From an uncultured Muribaculaceae bacterium (GTDB lineage: Bacteria > Bacteroidota > Bacteroidia > Bacteroidales > Muribaculaceae), in contig CAJTMM010000001.1 in the NCBI GenBank assembly GCA_910577465.1, positions 1 to 64,000 of the forward strand: a DNA stretch of 64,000 bases, written 5' to 3'. The notes under the pieces were generated by a model. That model was not told where the DNA came from. It worked only from the letters and a program-made list of their open reading frames with translations, and did not search any database. Shown in pieces: positions 25,260 through 33,297 of this stretch. Made by a program: the position numbers and the translations under genes. Numbering within the stretch: position 1 is the first letter of the stretch; the number at the start of each line of letters is the position of its first letter.

Positions 25260-27371
25260 ATGCAAATTCAATCGAATATGGAAATGAAATCTATACAGTA
25301 TCTCAAAGCAGCTGCAAGCAAACTTAGAGACGGCAAACTCAAACGTCTTGGCGGAAAGGAAATATCTGAGGCACTCAATGGAATGATGTTGTCTCTTGAC
25401 CTTGAATCCAAGGATGAAGCGATCGTCTTTTCCGCTCTGTTTGATAGAAGCTGTGGCGGTCGCTGTTCCGACCTTGATGACATCGCTTCGTATTTCGGTG
25501 CATCGCAACTTGATGTGATGGAATATGTGCCGGCTCTCAGAAGCCTTGAGAAAAAGGGTCTCATAGTCCAGACCGACACCAGCGAATGCCGTATCGGACG
25601 CCAGAATTTCATGGTGACAAACTATGTGATTGGCTGTATTATTGAAAACAGCAAGCCCGACCATTGCAAGGCAAAAATTCTTGAAAAGGAATTCGACAAG
25701 TATGACTTGTGCAAGTTAGTCAGTTCTCAGGTACAGGATGACGATGTCACAACAGAAGCCTTATTCCAATTTGTAGAGAGTACGGAGCGCGACTACGCCA
25801 CAATGCCGCTGGTTAAGAATCTGAAAGAGATACTTCCTTCATTGCCGGACAGAACACTGTTTTATGAAATGTGCAACGATTTTGTTGAACAAGACGGGAG
25901 CGGACGTACCGATATTTCCCATACTCTCAGCGATATATACAAGGCTTATGGGGTAAGATTCAAAGTACGTAAATCGTTGATGGATGGCAATAATCCGCTC
26001 ATTACTTCAAAACTTATTGAAGTGTCGAGCGATCGCGAGGATTTAACACTGACCACAACAGGTCAGAAACTTTTCTTGGGTGACGACTTTGGAGCTTTCG
26101 GTCAGCAATATTCGGGTCTGAACTTATACTCATTCGCTCGTCAGATAAAAGAGTATGTCCATAGCAAGGAGCATGATGCTGAAAAGCCAAATGCTGTGTC
26201 AAAACTGGCTGAAAAGATTCAGCTTATCGAAGAGTCTAACCGCTCGTTGGAGGGACTTTCCAGGATAAAAGAGATAATCGCAGAAGAGGATTTTCGTGCT
26301 CTTTTCTACATTGCCTGCGATGCTTGCGCTAATGGTGATTTCCTGAGCATATCACGTGAGATGGGCGAACTGTATCCAATCAAGGAGCGTAACAAGTATA
26401 TAAAGGAATTTAAGGAAGAGACCCATAAGTTGCAGCGGCTCGACATTATGGAAATGGTGACCCAGTCATCCATCTTCGGCGAATACACCGTCCTGCAATT
26501 AACCGACAAAGGTAAAGAGCTGTATTTCGGTGAGGACGCCTCGCTCTATATAGAGAAGCCCGAAAAGAAAGACCTTATCTGCGCTTCCGACATCAAGGAG
26601 AAACATCTTTTCTTCTCCAATAAAGAGCAATCGCAGTTGACCCTTGTCGGTGAATCACTTCAGGATGCCAACTATAATAATATGGTAAGCCGTCTTGAAG
26701 AGAAAGGTCTGCCCAAAGGAATTGCGATACTTCTATACGGTGCGCCAGGCACGGGCAAAACCGAATCAGTGATGCAGTGGGCTCGCTCCACCGGACGCGA
26801 CATTATCCATGTGGATATATCCGCGTCAAAAAGCATGTGGTATGGTGAATCCGAAAAAATCATCAAGGAGATATTCACAAAGTATAAGCGTCAGTGCAAG
26901 CGCTCCAAACTGAAACCGATTCTACTTTTCAATGAGGCCGATGCCATCTTTGCCTCGCGCAAAACCGGCAACAACAGCAGTATAGACCAGACCGAGAATG
27001 CTATCCAAAACATCATACTTGAAGAAATGGAGCGACTGGATGGAATTCTTATTGCCACAACCAACCTCGCAGACAATCTTGACAAGGCATTTGAGCGTAG
27101 ATTCTTGTTCAAAATTCGTTTTGACAAACCTTCGGTTGAGGCAAAGACCAACATCTGGAGAGACAAACTTCCAGTTCTTACTGTTGAACAGGCACAGTCT
27201 TTAGCTTCAAGATTTGAGTTCAGTGGCGGCGAGATTGACAATATCGTCAGAAAAGTTCTTATGTCTGAGGTACTTGAAGGAAAGACTCCATCAATCGCAG
27301 AGATTGAAAAACTGTGTTCAGAAGAGAAAATCGGTAAATCGTCCGGCAAAAGTGTCGGATTCAATATCTAA
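25260..27371 (+). CDS. AAA+ ATPase with N-terminal winged-helix-like region
   Basis: A 703-residue protein. The first two-thirds contain repeated winged-helix-like segments (for instance DDIASYFGASQLDVMEYVPAL, split, near 75-95). The AAA+ module is C-terminal: Walker A YGAPGTGKTES (about 493-503), Walker B ILLFNEADAIF (about 552-562) and sensor 1 IATTNLADNLD (about 596-606) with the FERRF arginine finger. In Walker B the usual Asp before Glu is Asn. Its role may be remodelling of RNA-protein complexes for RtcB, an inference from the shared regulator. It has its own promoter. Confidence 0.8.
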   Translation: MQIQSNMEMKSIQYLKAAASKLRDGKLKRLGGKEISEALNGMMLSLDLESKDEAIVFSALFDRSCGGRCSDLDDIASYFGASQLDVMEYVPALRSLEKKGLIVQTDTSECRIGRQNFMVTNYVIGCIIENSKPDHCKAKILEKEFDKYDLCKLVSSQVQDDDVTTEALFQFVESTERDYATMPLVKNLKEILPSLPDRTLFYEMCNDFVEQDGSGRTDISHTLSDIYKAYGVRFKVRKSLMDGNNPLITSKLIEVSSDREDLTLTTTGQKLFLGDDFGAFGQQYSGLNLYSFARQIKEYVHSKEHDAEKPNAVSKLAEKIQLIEESNRSLEGLSRIKEIIAEEDFRALFYIACDACANGDFLSISREMGELYPIKERNKYIKEFKEETHKLQRLDIMEMVTQSSIFGEYTVLQLTDKGKELYFGEDASLYIEKPEKKDLICASDIKEKHLFFSNKEQSQLTLVGESLQDANYNNMVSRLEEKGLPKGIAILLYGAPGTGKTESVMQWARSTGRDIIHVDISASKSMWYGESEKIIKEIFTKYKRQCKRSKLKPILLFNEADAIFASRKTGNNSSIDQTENAIQNIILEEMERLDGILIATTNLADNLDKAFERRFLFKIRFDKPSVEAKTNIWRDKLPVLTVEQAQSLASRFEFSGGEIDNIVRKVLMSEVLEGKTPSIAEIEKLCSEEKIGKSSGKSVGFNI

Positions 27372-27383
27372 AAAAATTGAACT

Positions 27384-27419
27384 TGTATCGCTAAATGCAT
27401 CAAGTCTTGATTAAATTTG
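27384..27419 (+). promoter_or_regulatory. Cluster 2 promoter P3 (WYL gene)
   Basis: TGTATCG-N5-TGCATCA (27384-27402) within outer ACT/AGT flanks as in P2, then -7 element TAAATTTG (27412-27419) at 28 bp. It implies that the WYL protein controls its own gene. Confidence 0.7.
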
Positions 27420-27441
27420 CAACCGGAAAATTCAATTGTGC

Positions 27442-28347
27442 ATGACTCAACTACAGAAATACACTTGGCTGATAGAAACTATCAGACGTGCAGGAAAAAT
27501 CTCTCACAGGGATTTGTCCGACAAATGGGAGCGATGCAAAGACCTAAGCGACTGCAAGCCTCTTCATCGCGCCACGTTCAACCGTTGGCGTGACAATATC
27601 TTCTCTCAGTTTGGCATCATCATTTCCTGCCAACGTGTCGGCGGATACCTCTATTATATAGAGAATCCGGAGGATATTGACGAAGATGAACTGAAGAAGT
27701 GGATGCTTGACTCATTCGCAGTAGGCAACCTGATTGGTGAGAATTTGTCGCTGAAAGGACGAATACTTGTTGACCAGATTCCATCCGGTCGTGATCACTT
27801 GACCACGATACTGGAAGCAATGAAAGAAAACCGGGTGGTGAATATCGTGTATAAAGCATTCCGATATTCCCGTTCGTTTGAAATTCCGGTTGAGCCATAC
27901 TGCGTGAAGTTGTTTGAAAACCGCTGGTATATGCTCGGCCACAATCTCAGTAAAGACACCATCCGTTTATATGGGCTCGACCGCATTGAGTCAGTTGAAG
28001 TTACCAATCTGGAATATAAGTTGCCCAAAGACTTCTCTGCCACCGACTACTTCTCCAATTATTTCGGCATCGTCACCGATGATAGAATTAAGCCGGAACG
28101 CATAGTGCTTCGTGCCAACAAAGACCACACTCCATATCTCAAATCACTACCGTTGCACCATAGTCAGGAGTTGATTGAAGACAATGGCGAGTATGCAGAC
28201 TTTGGTCTCTATCTCGCACCTACCTACGATTTCATAATGAAGCTCCTTCACTCCGGAGGAATGGTGGAGGTGATTTCACCGGCATCATTGCGCAAAGCTA
28301 TGAAAGGCTGGACTTCAGATATGTATATCCTCTATGAAAACGACTGA
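27442..28347 (+). CDS. WYL-domain transcriptional regulator of cluster 2
   Basis: A 301-residue regulator built like the one at 18796: winged helix (LQKYTWLIETIRRAGKISHR), WYL domain with VEPYCVKLFENRWYMLGH and IRLYGLDRIESV (about 152-185), and a WCX-like tail ending in the LRKAM region. ATG 27442 is chosen; an upstream TTG adds two residues. It probably recognises the TGTATCA-N5-TGATACA sites at six promoters in 23.7-30.2 kb. The ligand is unknown; broken RNA or a cyclic-phosphate end is a reasonable guess. The DnaQ-like gene follows after 2 bp. Confidence 0.85.
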   Translation: MTQLQKYTWLIETIRRAGKISHRDLSDKWERCKDLSDCKPLHRATFNRWRDNIFSQFGIIISCQRVGGYLYYIENPEDIDEDELKKWMLDSFAVGNLIGENLSLKGRILVDQIPSGRDHLTTILEAMKENRVVNIVYKAFRYSRSFEIPVEPYCVKLFENRWYMLGHNLSKDTIRLYGLDRIESVEVTNLEYKLPKDFSATDYFSNYFGIVTDDRIKPERIVLRANKDHTPYLKSLPLHHSQELIEDNGEYADFGLYLAPTYDFIMKLLHSGGMVEVISPASLRKAMKGWTSDMYILYEND

Positions 28348-28349
28348 CA

Positions 28350-28838
28350 ATGCAGGATTTTGCAGCAATAGATTTTGAAACAGCCAATGGCCGACGTTCA
28401 AGTGTATGCGCTGTGGGCATTGTGGTTGTAAGAGGTGGTAAAATTGTAGATAAATCTTACAATCTGATTAAGCCGTCGCCCAATTATTACACTTACTGGA
28501 CAACAGAGGTACACGGCCTGACAAGAGAAGATACCGACGGACAACCGCAGTTCCCGGATGTATGGGCGCAGATAGCACCACGCATTCAAGGACTGCCTTT
28601 GGTGGCACATAACCGATCATTTGATGAAAGTTGTTTGAAAGCCGTGTTTAATGAGTTCGGGATGGAATATCCCGATTATGAATTCCACTGTACCCTTGCT
28701 GCATCTCGACGCAATATGGATCTGCCATGTCACCAACTCCATGTGGTAGCGGCAGCTTGTGGCTACGACCTCGAAAACCATCACCATGCACTTGCCGATG
28801 CTGAAGCTTGTGCAGCCATTGCATTAAAAATCTTATAA
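28350..28838 (+). CDS. DnaQ-like 3'-5' exonuclease (DEDDh)
   Basis: A 162-residue exonuclease of the DEDDh class. The residues in order are AIDFETANG (metal-binding Asp and Glu, 7-15), VAHNRSFDES (second Asp, about 91-100) and HHALADAEACA (catalytic His and last Asp, about 145-155). It degrades nucleic acid from the 3' end. Co-transcribed with the WYL regulator in an RNA-repair cluster, it may trim damaged RNA ends; DNA as substrate is equally possible from sequence alone. Confidence 0.85.
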   Translation: MQDFAAIDFETANGRRSSVCAVGIVVVRGGKIVDKSYNLIKPSPNYYTYWTTEVHGLTREDTDGQPQFPDVWAQIAPRIQGLPLVAHNRSFDESCLKAVFNEFGMEYPDYEFHCTLAASRRNMDLPCHQLHVVAAACGYDLENHHHALADAEACAAIALKIL

Positions 28839-28840
28839 GC

Positions 28841-28876
28841 TGACACCGAATCTGATACATCGGGGGCATAACTTTG
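28841..28876 (+). promoter_or_regulatory. Cluster 2 promoter P4 (small gene)
   Basis: Right arm TGATACA is perfect (28853-28859), left arm TGACACC is weak (3 of 7). The -7 element TAACTTTG (28869-28876) lies 28 bp from the site start, as in the other promoters. Confidence 0.6.
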
Positions 28877-28903
28877 CTGCGTAACCTTTAAATAAAATCA
28901 TAT

Positions 28904-29119
28904 ATGGCACTTTTCAAAGTAACCACTAAAAAGCTGTTGGTCAGCAATGGCAAGCGTCTCGAGGCAGGAATGACCGCCGAAGTATCGTACAATGCAAGCA
29001 CCCTCCCTTGGTGTACAGCGACAAAGGCTGAGTTTAAGCGTCAGTTGAAGATGAAGTATAACGTCGATTTCCCCGACGGCTATATCAATGGCAATAGTCT
29101 CAGCGTTGAGAAACTCTAA
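28904..29119 (+). CDS. Small basic protein, paralogue of the one at 20282
   Basis: A 71-residue protein of unknown function that starts MALFKVTTKKLLVSNG and ends GNSLSVEKL. Start, end and length match the 67-residue protein in cluster 1, though the middle differs. It follows promoter P4 and is probably co-transcribed with the FtsZ-like gene. It is strongly basic in the centre (EFKRQLKMKYN), so it may bind RNA; this is only an inference from charge. Confidence 0.7.
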   Translation: MALFKVTTKKLLVSNGKRLEAGMTAEVSYNASTLPWCTATKAEFKRQLKMKYNVDFPDGYINGNSLSVEKL

Positions 29120-29124
29120 CCCGA

Positions 29125-29143
29125 CCGCTAACTTGGATAGCGG
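29125..29143 (+). terminator. Intercistronic hairpin
   Basis: CCGCTA-N7-TAGCGG forms a 6-bp stem just after the small gene's stop at 29119, without a T run. It may lower read-through into the FtsZ-like gene, so that the small protein is made in excess. Confidence 0.4.
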
Positions 29144-29191
29144 CCAACAATGATGTTGACCGTTATCCTATTCAATCAAAACATCAACTAT

Positions 29192-29929
29192 ATGACTGAA
29201 GATTTATCAAACGGCTGCACCAACAATTTTCCTGTAAGTTTTCACGTATTCGGGATTGGCGAGAGTTTCAAACCAATCATAGACAAAATTTCCGCTTTAG
29301 GGTATGAGGGCGTTTCGGCAACAACCATAAAACCAAAGCAATTGCCATCACCGACAGAGGAAGACAGGATGGTCATTATATTGACCGATGAGGGCAACGA
29401 TTTGGTTGTAGATGCAGCAAAAAGCTACTATCAAGCAGGAGTCTTAACTCTCGTAGTTTCACATCAGCAGATTGGAAGCCAATGCAAATTTTGTGATGCG
29501 CAATTAGAAGCTGACACAGAAGCGATATATAAGCCTGTCAAGGCGATTCTTGACATGATATTCAATAATGGACTCATTCCCCTTGACTTCAATGACATTC
29601 GCTCATGTCTAAATGATTCAGGGTTCTTCAAAGTAGTAGAGTCGACCGGCAAAGGCAGTGATGAACGGGTGGCAGATGCCATTTCCAAAATTGAGAATAT
29701 TATATCTCATAAAGAGAAAAGCGCTATAGAGGATTTTATAATCTCAATATCTTTTAACCACGATATTCAGCCGCCAATAAGTATGCGTGAGATGAAGACT
29801 CTCTCGGATTTCCTTTCAAGCCTTCCTGAAGGGATCGATGCAATATTGGGAGTGTTCCATGACGACAAAATGCCTTTGGATGAAGTTAGATTGACCGCAG
29901 TCATCTCCGGAAAGGAGCTGAAGCCATGA
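29192..29929 (+). CDS. FtsZ/tubulin-like protein lacking the GTP-binding loop
   Basis: A 245-residue protein with the outline of FtsZ. The N-terminal strand VFGIGESFKPIIDKISALGYEGV resembles the first Rossmann strand of FtsZ, split here for length. Then NNGLIPLDFNDIRSCLNDSGF (matching the linker G-x-INLDFADV helix), STGKGSDERVADAISKI and the two-layer C-terminal domain with ILGVFHDDKMPLDEVRLTAVISG follow in order. The GGGTGTG tubulin signature loop is missing and the N-terminal domain is short, so GTPase activity and filament formation are doubtful. I chose ATG 29192; ATG 29150 would add 14 residues. Its stop overlaps the membrane-protein start. FtsZ-like partners have been noted near MoxR-VWA modules, which supports the link with the next genes. 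Confidence 0.65.
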   Translation: MTEDLSNGCTNNFPVSFHVFGIGESFKPIIDKISALGYEGVSATTIKPKQLPSPTEEDRMVIILTDEGNDLVVDAAKSYYQAGVLTLVVSHQQIGSQCKFCDAQLEADTEAIYKPVKAILDMIFNNGLIPLDFNDIRSCLNDSGFFKVVESTGKGSDERVADAISKIENIISHKEKSAIEDFIISISFNHDIQPPISMREMKTLSDFLSSLPEGIDAILGVFHDDKMPLDEVRLTAVISGKELKP

Positions 29930-30162
29930 TGCGTGGAATCATGAGGATACAGTTGAGGTTAATGAGGTACGGCGCATTCATCGGAATTATTGGAGGAATA
30001 GCCACATTTGTCGGCCCACCTCATCATGGACTCATCAAGGCAATGATAGGAATAGTAATAGGTTGTATGCTTCTTGGGAAACGCTTACCTACGGCATTGA
30101 AAGAAATGTTCGATGCCAACAAGCCAATCATGGATGAGACTGAAGATTATTTCAAAAGTTGA
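29926..30162 (+). CDS. Small protein with two membrane helices
   Basis: A 78-residue protein. Two hydrophobic segments, YGAFIGIIGGIATFVG (about 15-30) and LIKAMIGIVIGCMLLG (about 36-51), are joined by a short GPPHHG loop, giving a hairpin in the inner membrane with both ends probably inside. The soluble tail is about 25 residues. The start overlaps the FtsZ-like stop by 4 bp. It could anchor the FtsZ-like protein or the MoxR-VWA complex to the membrane. Confidence 0.65.
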   Translation: MMRGIMRIQLRLMRYGAFIGIIGGIATFVGPPHHGLIKAMIGIVIGCMLLGKRLPTALKEMFDANKPIMDETEDYFKS

Positions 30163-30179
30163 TTCAGAAATACCAATCC

Positions 30180-30215
30180 TGTACCGAAAACTGATACATG
30201 GCGATATTACTTTTG
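30180..30215 (+). promoter_or_regulatory. Cluster 2 promoter P5 (MoxR-VWA)
   Basis: TGTACCG-N5-TGATACA (30180-30198; left arm 5 of 7, right arm perfect) and -7 element TACTTTTG (30208-30215) at 28 bp. Confidence 0.7.
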
Positions 30216-30242
30216 CACCTAAAGTAATATCGTCTTTTGTTT

Positions 30243-31832
30243 ATGGCTAAAAGAGTAAGGACTAAATCAGTATTTCCCGAAACGCAGAGGGAACATATCA
30301 AGCAGCTTATCGAATGGATGTCACAAGGCGTCTATGAGAAAGAGCATATTATAGCTGTGGCACTACTATGTGCTGTGTCTAGAGAGAATCTGTTCTTGCT
30401 TGGACCTCCGGGAACCGCCAAGAGTATGGTGGCAAGTCGCTTGAAGATGGTTTTCAAAAACGGAAAATCATTCGACTATCTCATGTCTCGTTTCAGTACT
30501 CCTGATGAGATTTTCGGGCCAATTTCAATATCTCGTCTGAAGAATGAGGATCGGTACGAACGACTTGTAGCCGGATACCTGCCCGAAGCTGACGTTGTAT
30601 TCCTTGATGAAATATGGAAGGCAGGGCCTTCGATTCAAAATACATTGCTTACAGTCATAAACGAGCATATCTTCCATAATGGTGGACAGATTCTTCATAC
30701 CCCTATGAAAGTCCTGATAGCCGCCAGTAACGAGCTGCCGGCAAAAGACGGAGGTCTTGAAGCCTTATGGGATCGCTTTCTCATGAGGATGGTGTCAAAC
30801 TGCATTGAAAATGACACTTCCTTCTTCAAGATGCTCCAAAACGAACAAACAGAATTAAAACCTCTATCTGAACAATTATATATCACTGATGAACTCTATG
30901 ACAAATGGCAGTCCGAGACACGGTCTGTCACTTTGTCGGAGAGTGTGACTAATGCCATCAAATCATTGCGCAAAATTCTCTCCGCACACGAAAAGGAGGA
31001 CGGTAACCAACTACGATATTACATCTCCGACCGCCGCTGGCGAAAAGCATATCGTCTGATGCAAACATCGGCTTATCTGAATGGAAGAGATGAAATCGAC
31101 CTGACAGATTATCTGCTTCTCATTCATTGTTTCTGGAATGACGTTGAAGTCATCCCAAACGTGCTTGCCGCCTTTACTAAAAGTATCTCTGAGCCGGTGG
31201 TCAAACAGATGAATAAGATTGACAAGGCAATCCGTCAGATGATGACTAACTCATCTCAACCGGCACAACCACAATCGTCCAAAATCAATACAGAGACTAA
31301 CGATTTCGCGGAGTTTGACTACTTCTATTATATTGTCGAGAACTATCCGGATGGTATTACTTACTTCTCCAAATGGGATTATGCGTCATTGACAACTACA
31401 CCTCGTGATGGTGTGAGATACTATGACTCCAATCGAAAGAAAATTATAATTCATACACTGATTCCGGGCAGACCGTTTGACGCAAAATCCCAAAATGCCT
31501 CCAACCTTACCAAGGTTAGAGTTCAGAAATGTCAAAATGGTGCCATAATTGACGGTACTCCGTACTCATTCAAACGTAAGAATCAGCCTTCTCAAATATG
31601 TGAGGGTATACAGACCTTGCCGGTATATCAACGCATCGGAGTTATCCAAGATATTTTCAAGGAGTGTGTGAAACAATGGGATTCACTCGTTGAAAAGAAC
31701 TGGACCAATTGCGACAATATCTTCTTGTCTTCAGCAGACTTGACGCTTGTGAACAAGATGGTTAAAGAAGTGAATGAGTTGATTAAGACAACCGAAGTTA
31801 AACTCAATAACGTTGTGATGCTGATAAAATGA
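30243..31832 (+). CDS. MoxR-type AAA+ ATPase (RavA-like)
   Basis: A 529-residue ATPase of the MoxR/RavA group. Walker A is LLGPPGTAKSM (about 56-66), the MoxR-specific insert FSTPDEIFGPISISRLK follows, Walker B is DVVFLDEIWKAGP (about 119-131) and sensor 1 AASNELPAKDGG. The C-terminal third after about 330 resembles the RavA discontinuous region. MoxR proteins act as chaperones with a VWA partner; here that partner is the next gene, overlapping by 4 bp. The start is ATG 30243; TTG 30237 is not needed. In the E. coli RavA-ViaA pair targets are membrane enzyme complexes; the target here is unknown. Confidence 0.9.
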   Translation: MAKRVRTKSVFPETQREHIKQLIEWMSQGVYEKEHIIAVALLCAVSRENLFLLGPPGTAKSMVASRLKMVFKNGKSFDYLMSRFSTPDEIFGPISISRLKNEDRYERLVAGYLPEADVVFLDEIWKAGPSIQNTLLTVINEHIFHNGGQILHTPMKVLIAASNELPAKDGGLEALWDRFLMRMVSNCIENDTSFFKMLQNEQTELKPLSEQLYITDELYDKWQSETRSVTLSESVTNAIKSLRKILSAHEKEDGNQLRYYISDRRWRKAYRLMQTSAYLNGRDEIDLTDYLLLIHCFWNDVEVIPNVLAAFTKSISEPVVKQMNKIDKAIRQMMTNSSQPAQPQSSKINTETNDFAEFDYFYYIVENYPDGITYFSKWDYASLTTTPRDGVRYYDSNRKKIIIHTLIPGRPFDAKSQNASNLTKVRVQKCQNGAIIDGTPYSFKRKNQPSQICEGIQTLPVYQRIGVIQDIFKECVKQWDSLVEKNWTNCDNIFLSSADLTLVNKMVKEVNELIKTTEVKLNNVVMLIK

Positions 31833-33160
31833 TTGATTACACCGACATAGACGCACGGCTCGACGAATACAGCGAAGCCTTTGACTTCTACATGGAGCAT
31901 GGCGAGATGCCACCCACCATGAGTAGGGATGACTGTCTCGCCGGGTATATGCAGGAAGTTATAGACAACAATCCTCAGATTGATGGGGCAGATTCAATAT
32001 GGGTTGAGGTGTTGAAAGAGGATTTAATATACTTCTTCACCGCACTATTGGAGCAGTTCAGGGCTATGCAGTTGGAAACTATGAAGGAACTTGCTCTCAT
32101 CGCCAAATTTTCAGACGCACCGATAGAACAGAAACGGCTCATGTGGCAACAAGTGAAGGACGTTATTGAATTAGGTTACTCAAAATATGATGTCAATCTC
32201 CCTGGTTTCACTGCCCAATTCAAGTCGGATTACAAGAACGCTGTTTTCTCGGCATTGACCAGCGACTGGGAGAATGCCTGCAAAGAGAAACTGAATCGAA
32301 AACAAAGGCAGATGCTTGAACGCTCAAAACAACAGTTCGAGCAAATATGTAGCGATGCCGGAACCGCTGACTATGAGGATAAGAAAAAGATTGACAATTA
32401 TATTCACCGTTATCCTCAGTTACAAGAGATTGTTGACATGATTGGACGTGACAAGAATCCGTCGAAAGAAGAGAAGGATACTGTCATCTATAAATTCATT
32501 CCTACAGCGATTTCAAAAAGCAGTTCTGTTGAAGAAATAGACAGGGTGGAGAATGGGGATAATCTGGAGCGTATTTTACCTGTTGAAATCGCTATGCCCG
32601 AAGATATGTTTTTCAAGCGTTATGCCACAAAGGAATTACAACAATTCAGCAGTCCTGGGAAGGATTCGCCGAAAAAAGTTGAAGAACACCGCAAAGATTC
32701 TCGTCTTACGAAAGGCCCGATTATAGTAAGCATCGACACAAGCGGCTCTATGTCGGGACGGCCTGAAAAGATTGCTTTTTCATTGCTGAAACAACTGTTA
32801 CGGATGGCGAAGAAGCAAAAGCGCCCATGCTTTTTGATAAGTTTTTCCGTTAGGTCAAAGTCGATTGACTTATCTAAACCGCGCAACTGGGGGCAAGTTG
32901 ACAACTTTCTTAAAAATAGCTTCAGTGGTGGAACTGACGGCGAACAGATGCTCACCGAAGCTATTAGGGTATTGCAGAAAGGGACATTTGAAATGGCAGA
33001 TGTTCTTATAATCTCCGACTTGCAGTTTCCCAAACCCCTTCCCAAAACGATGGAGAATATTGACAAGGAGAAAACTTTGGGTACACGGTTTTATGCTCTC
33101 CAAATCGGGCATTGGAGTCACGAATATAAAAACGTAATGGATAGAATATGGGTAGTGTGA
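31829..33160 (+). CDS. VWA-domain protein (ViaA-like)
   Basis: A 443-residue protein with a helical N-terminal half and a C-terminal von Willebrand A domain. The metal-ion-dependent adhesion site is complete: IVSIDTSGSMSG (D-x-S-x-S, about 304-315), then SGGTDGEQM (Thr), then LIISDLQFP (Asp). It is the expected partner of the MoxR ATPase, as ViaA is of RavA. VWA proteins such as Ro60 bind RNA in bacterial RNA-quality systems, a parallel worth noting, but the TROVE domain is not visible here. Confidence 0.85.
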   Translation: MIDYTDIDARLDEYSEAFDFYMEHGEMPPTMSRDDCLAGYMQEVIDNNPQIDGADSIWVEVLKEDLIYFFTALLEQFRAMQLETMKELALIAKFSDAPIEQKRLMWQQVKDVIELGYSKYDVNLPGFTAQFKSDYKNAVFSALTSDWENACKEKLNRKQRQMLERSKQQFEQICSDAGTADYEDKKKIDNYIHRYPQLQEIVDMIGRDKNPSKEEKDTVIYKFIPTAISKSSSVEEIDRVENGDNLERILPVEIAMPEDMFFKRYATKELQQFSSPGKDSPKKVEEHRKDSRLTKGPIIVSIDTSGSMSGRPEKIAFSLLKQLLRMAKKQKRPCFLISFSVRSKSIDLSKPRNWGQVDNFLKNSFSGGTDGEQMLTEAIRVLQKGTFEMADVLIISDLQFPKPLPKTMENIDKEKTLGTRFYALQIGHWSHEYKNVMDRIWVV

Positions 33161-33297
33161 AACAGCCGACATTCAAAATCAATCCTAACTTCCGTCTCAC
33201 GACAAAACATCGGTCTGTGGGGTGGCACTTGGTTGATGTCGAAACATTGAAATTCGAGTCCTCAATAAGAGTACCTGACCTATCTTACACGAAATAG
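33148..33297 (+). CDS. Short frame overlapping the VWA gene end
   Basis: A 49-residue frame begins with ATG 33148 inside the VWA gene and runs VGWHLVDVETLKFESSIRV to a TAG. It is a plausible N-terminal stub of a third gene of the MoxR-VWA operon, since the following DNA contains pieces of a phospholipase D-like gene in other frames. It may not be made. Confidence 0.3.
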   Translation: MGSVKQPTFKINPNFRLTTKHRSVGWHLVDVETLKFESSIRVPDLSYTK

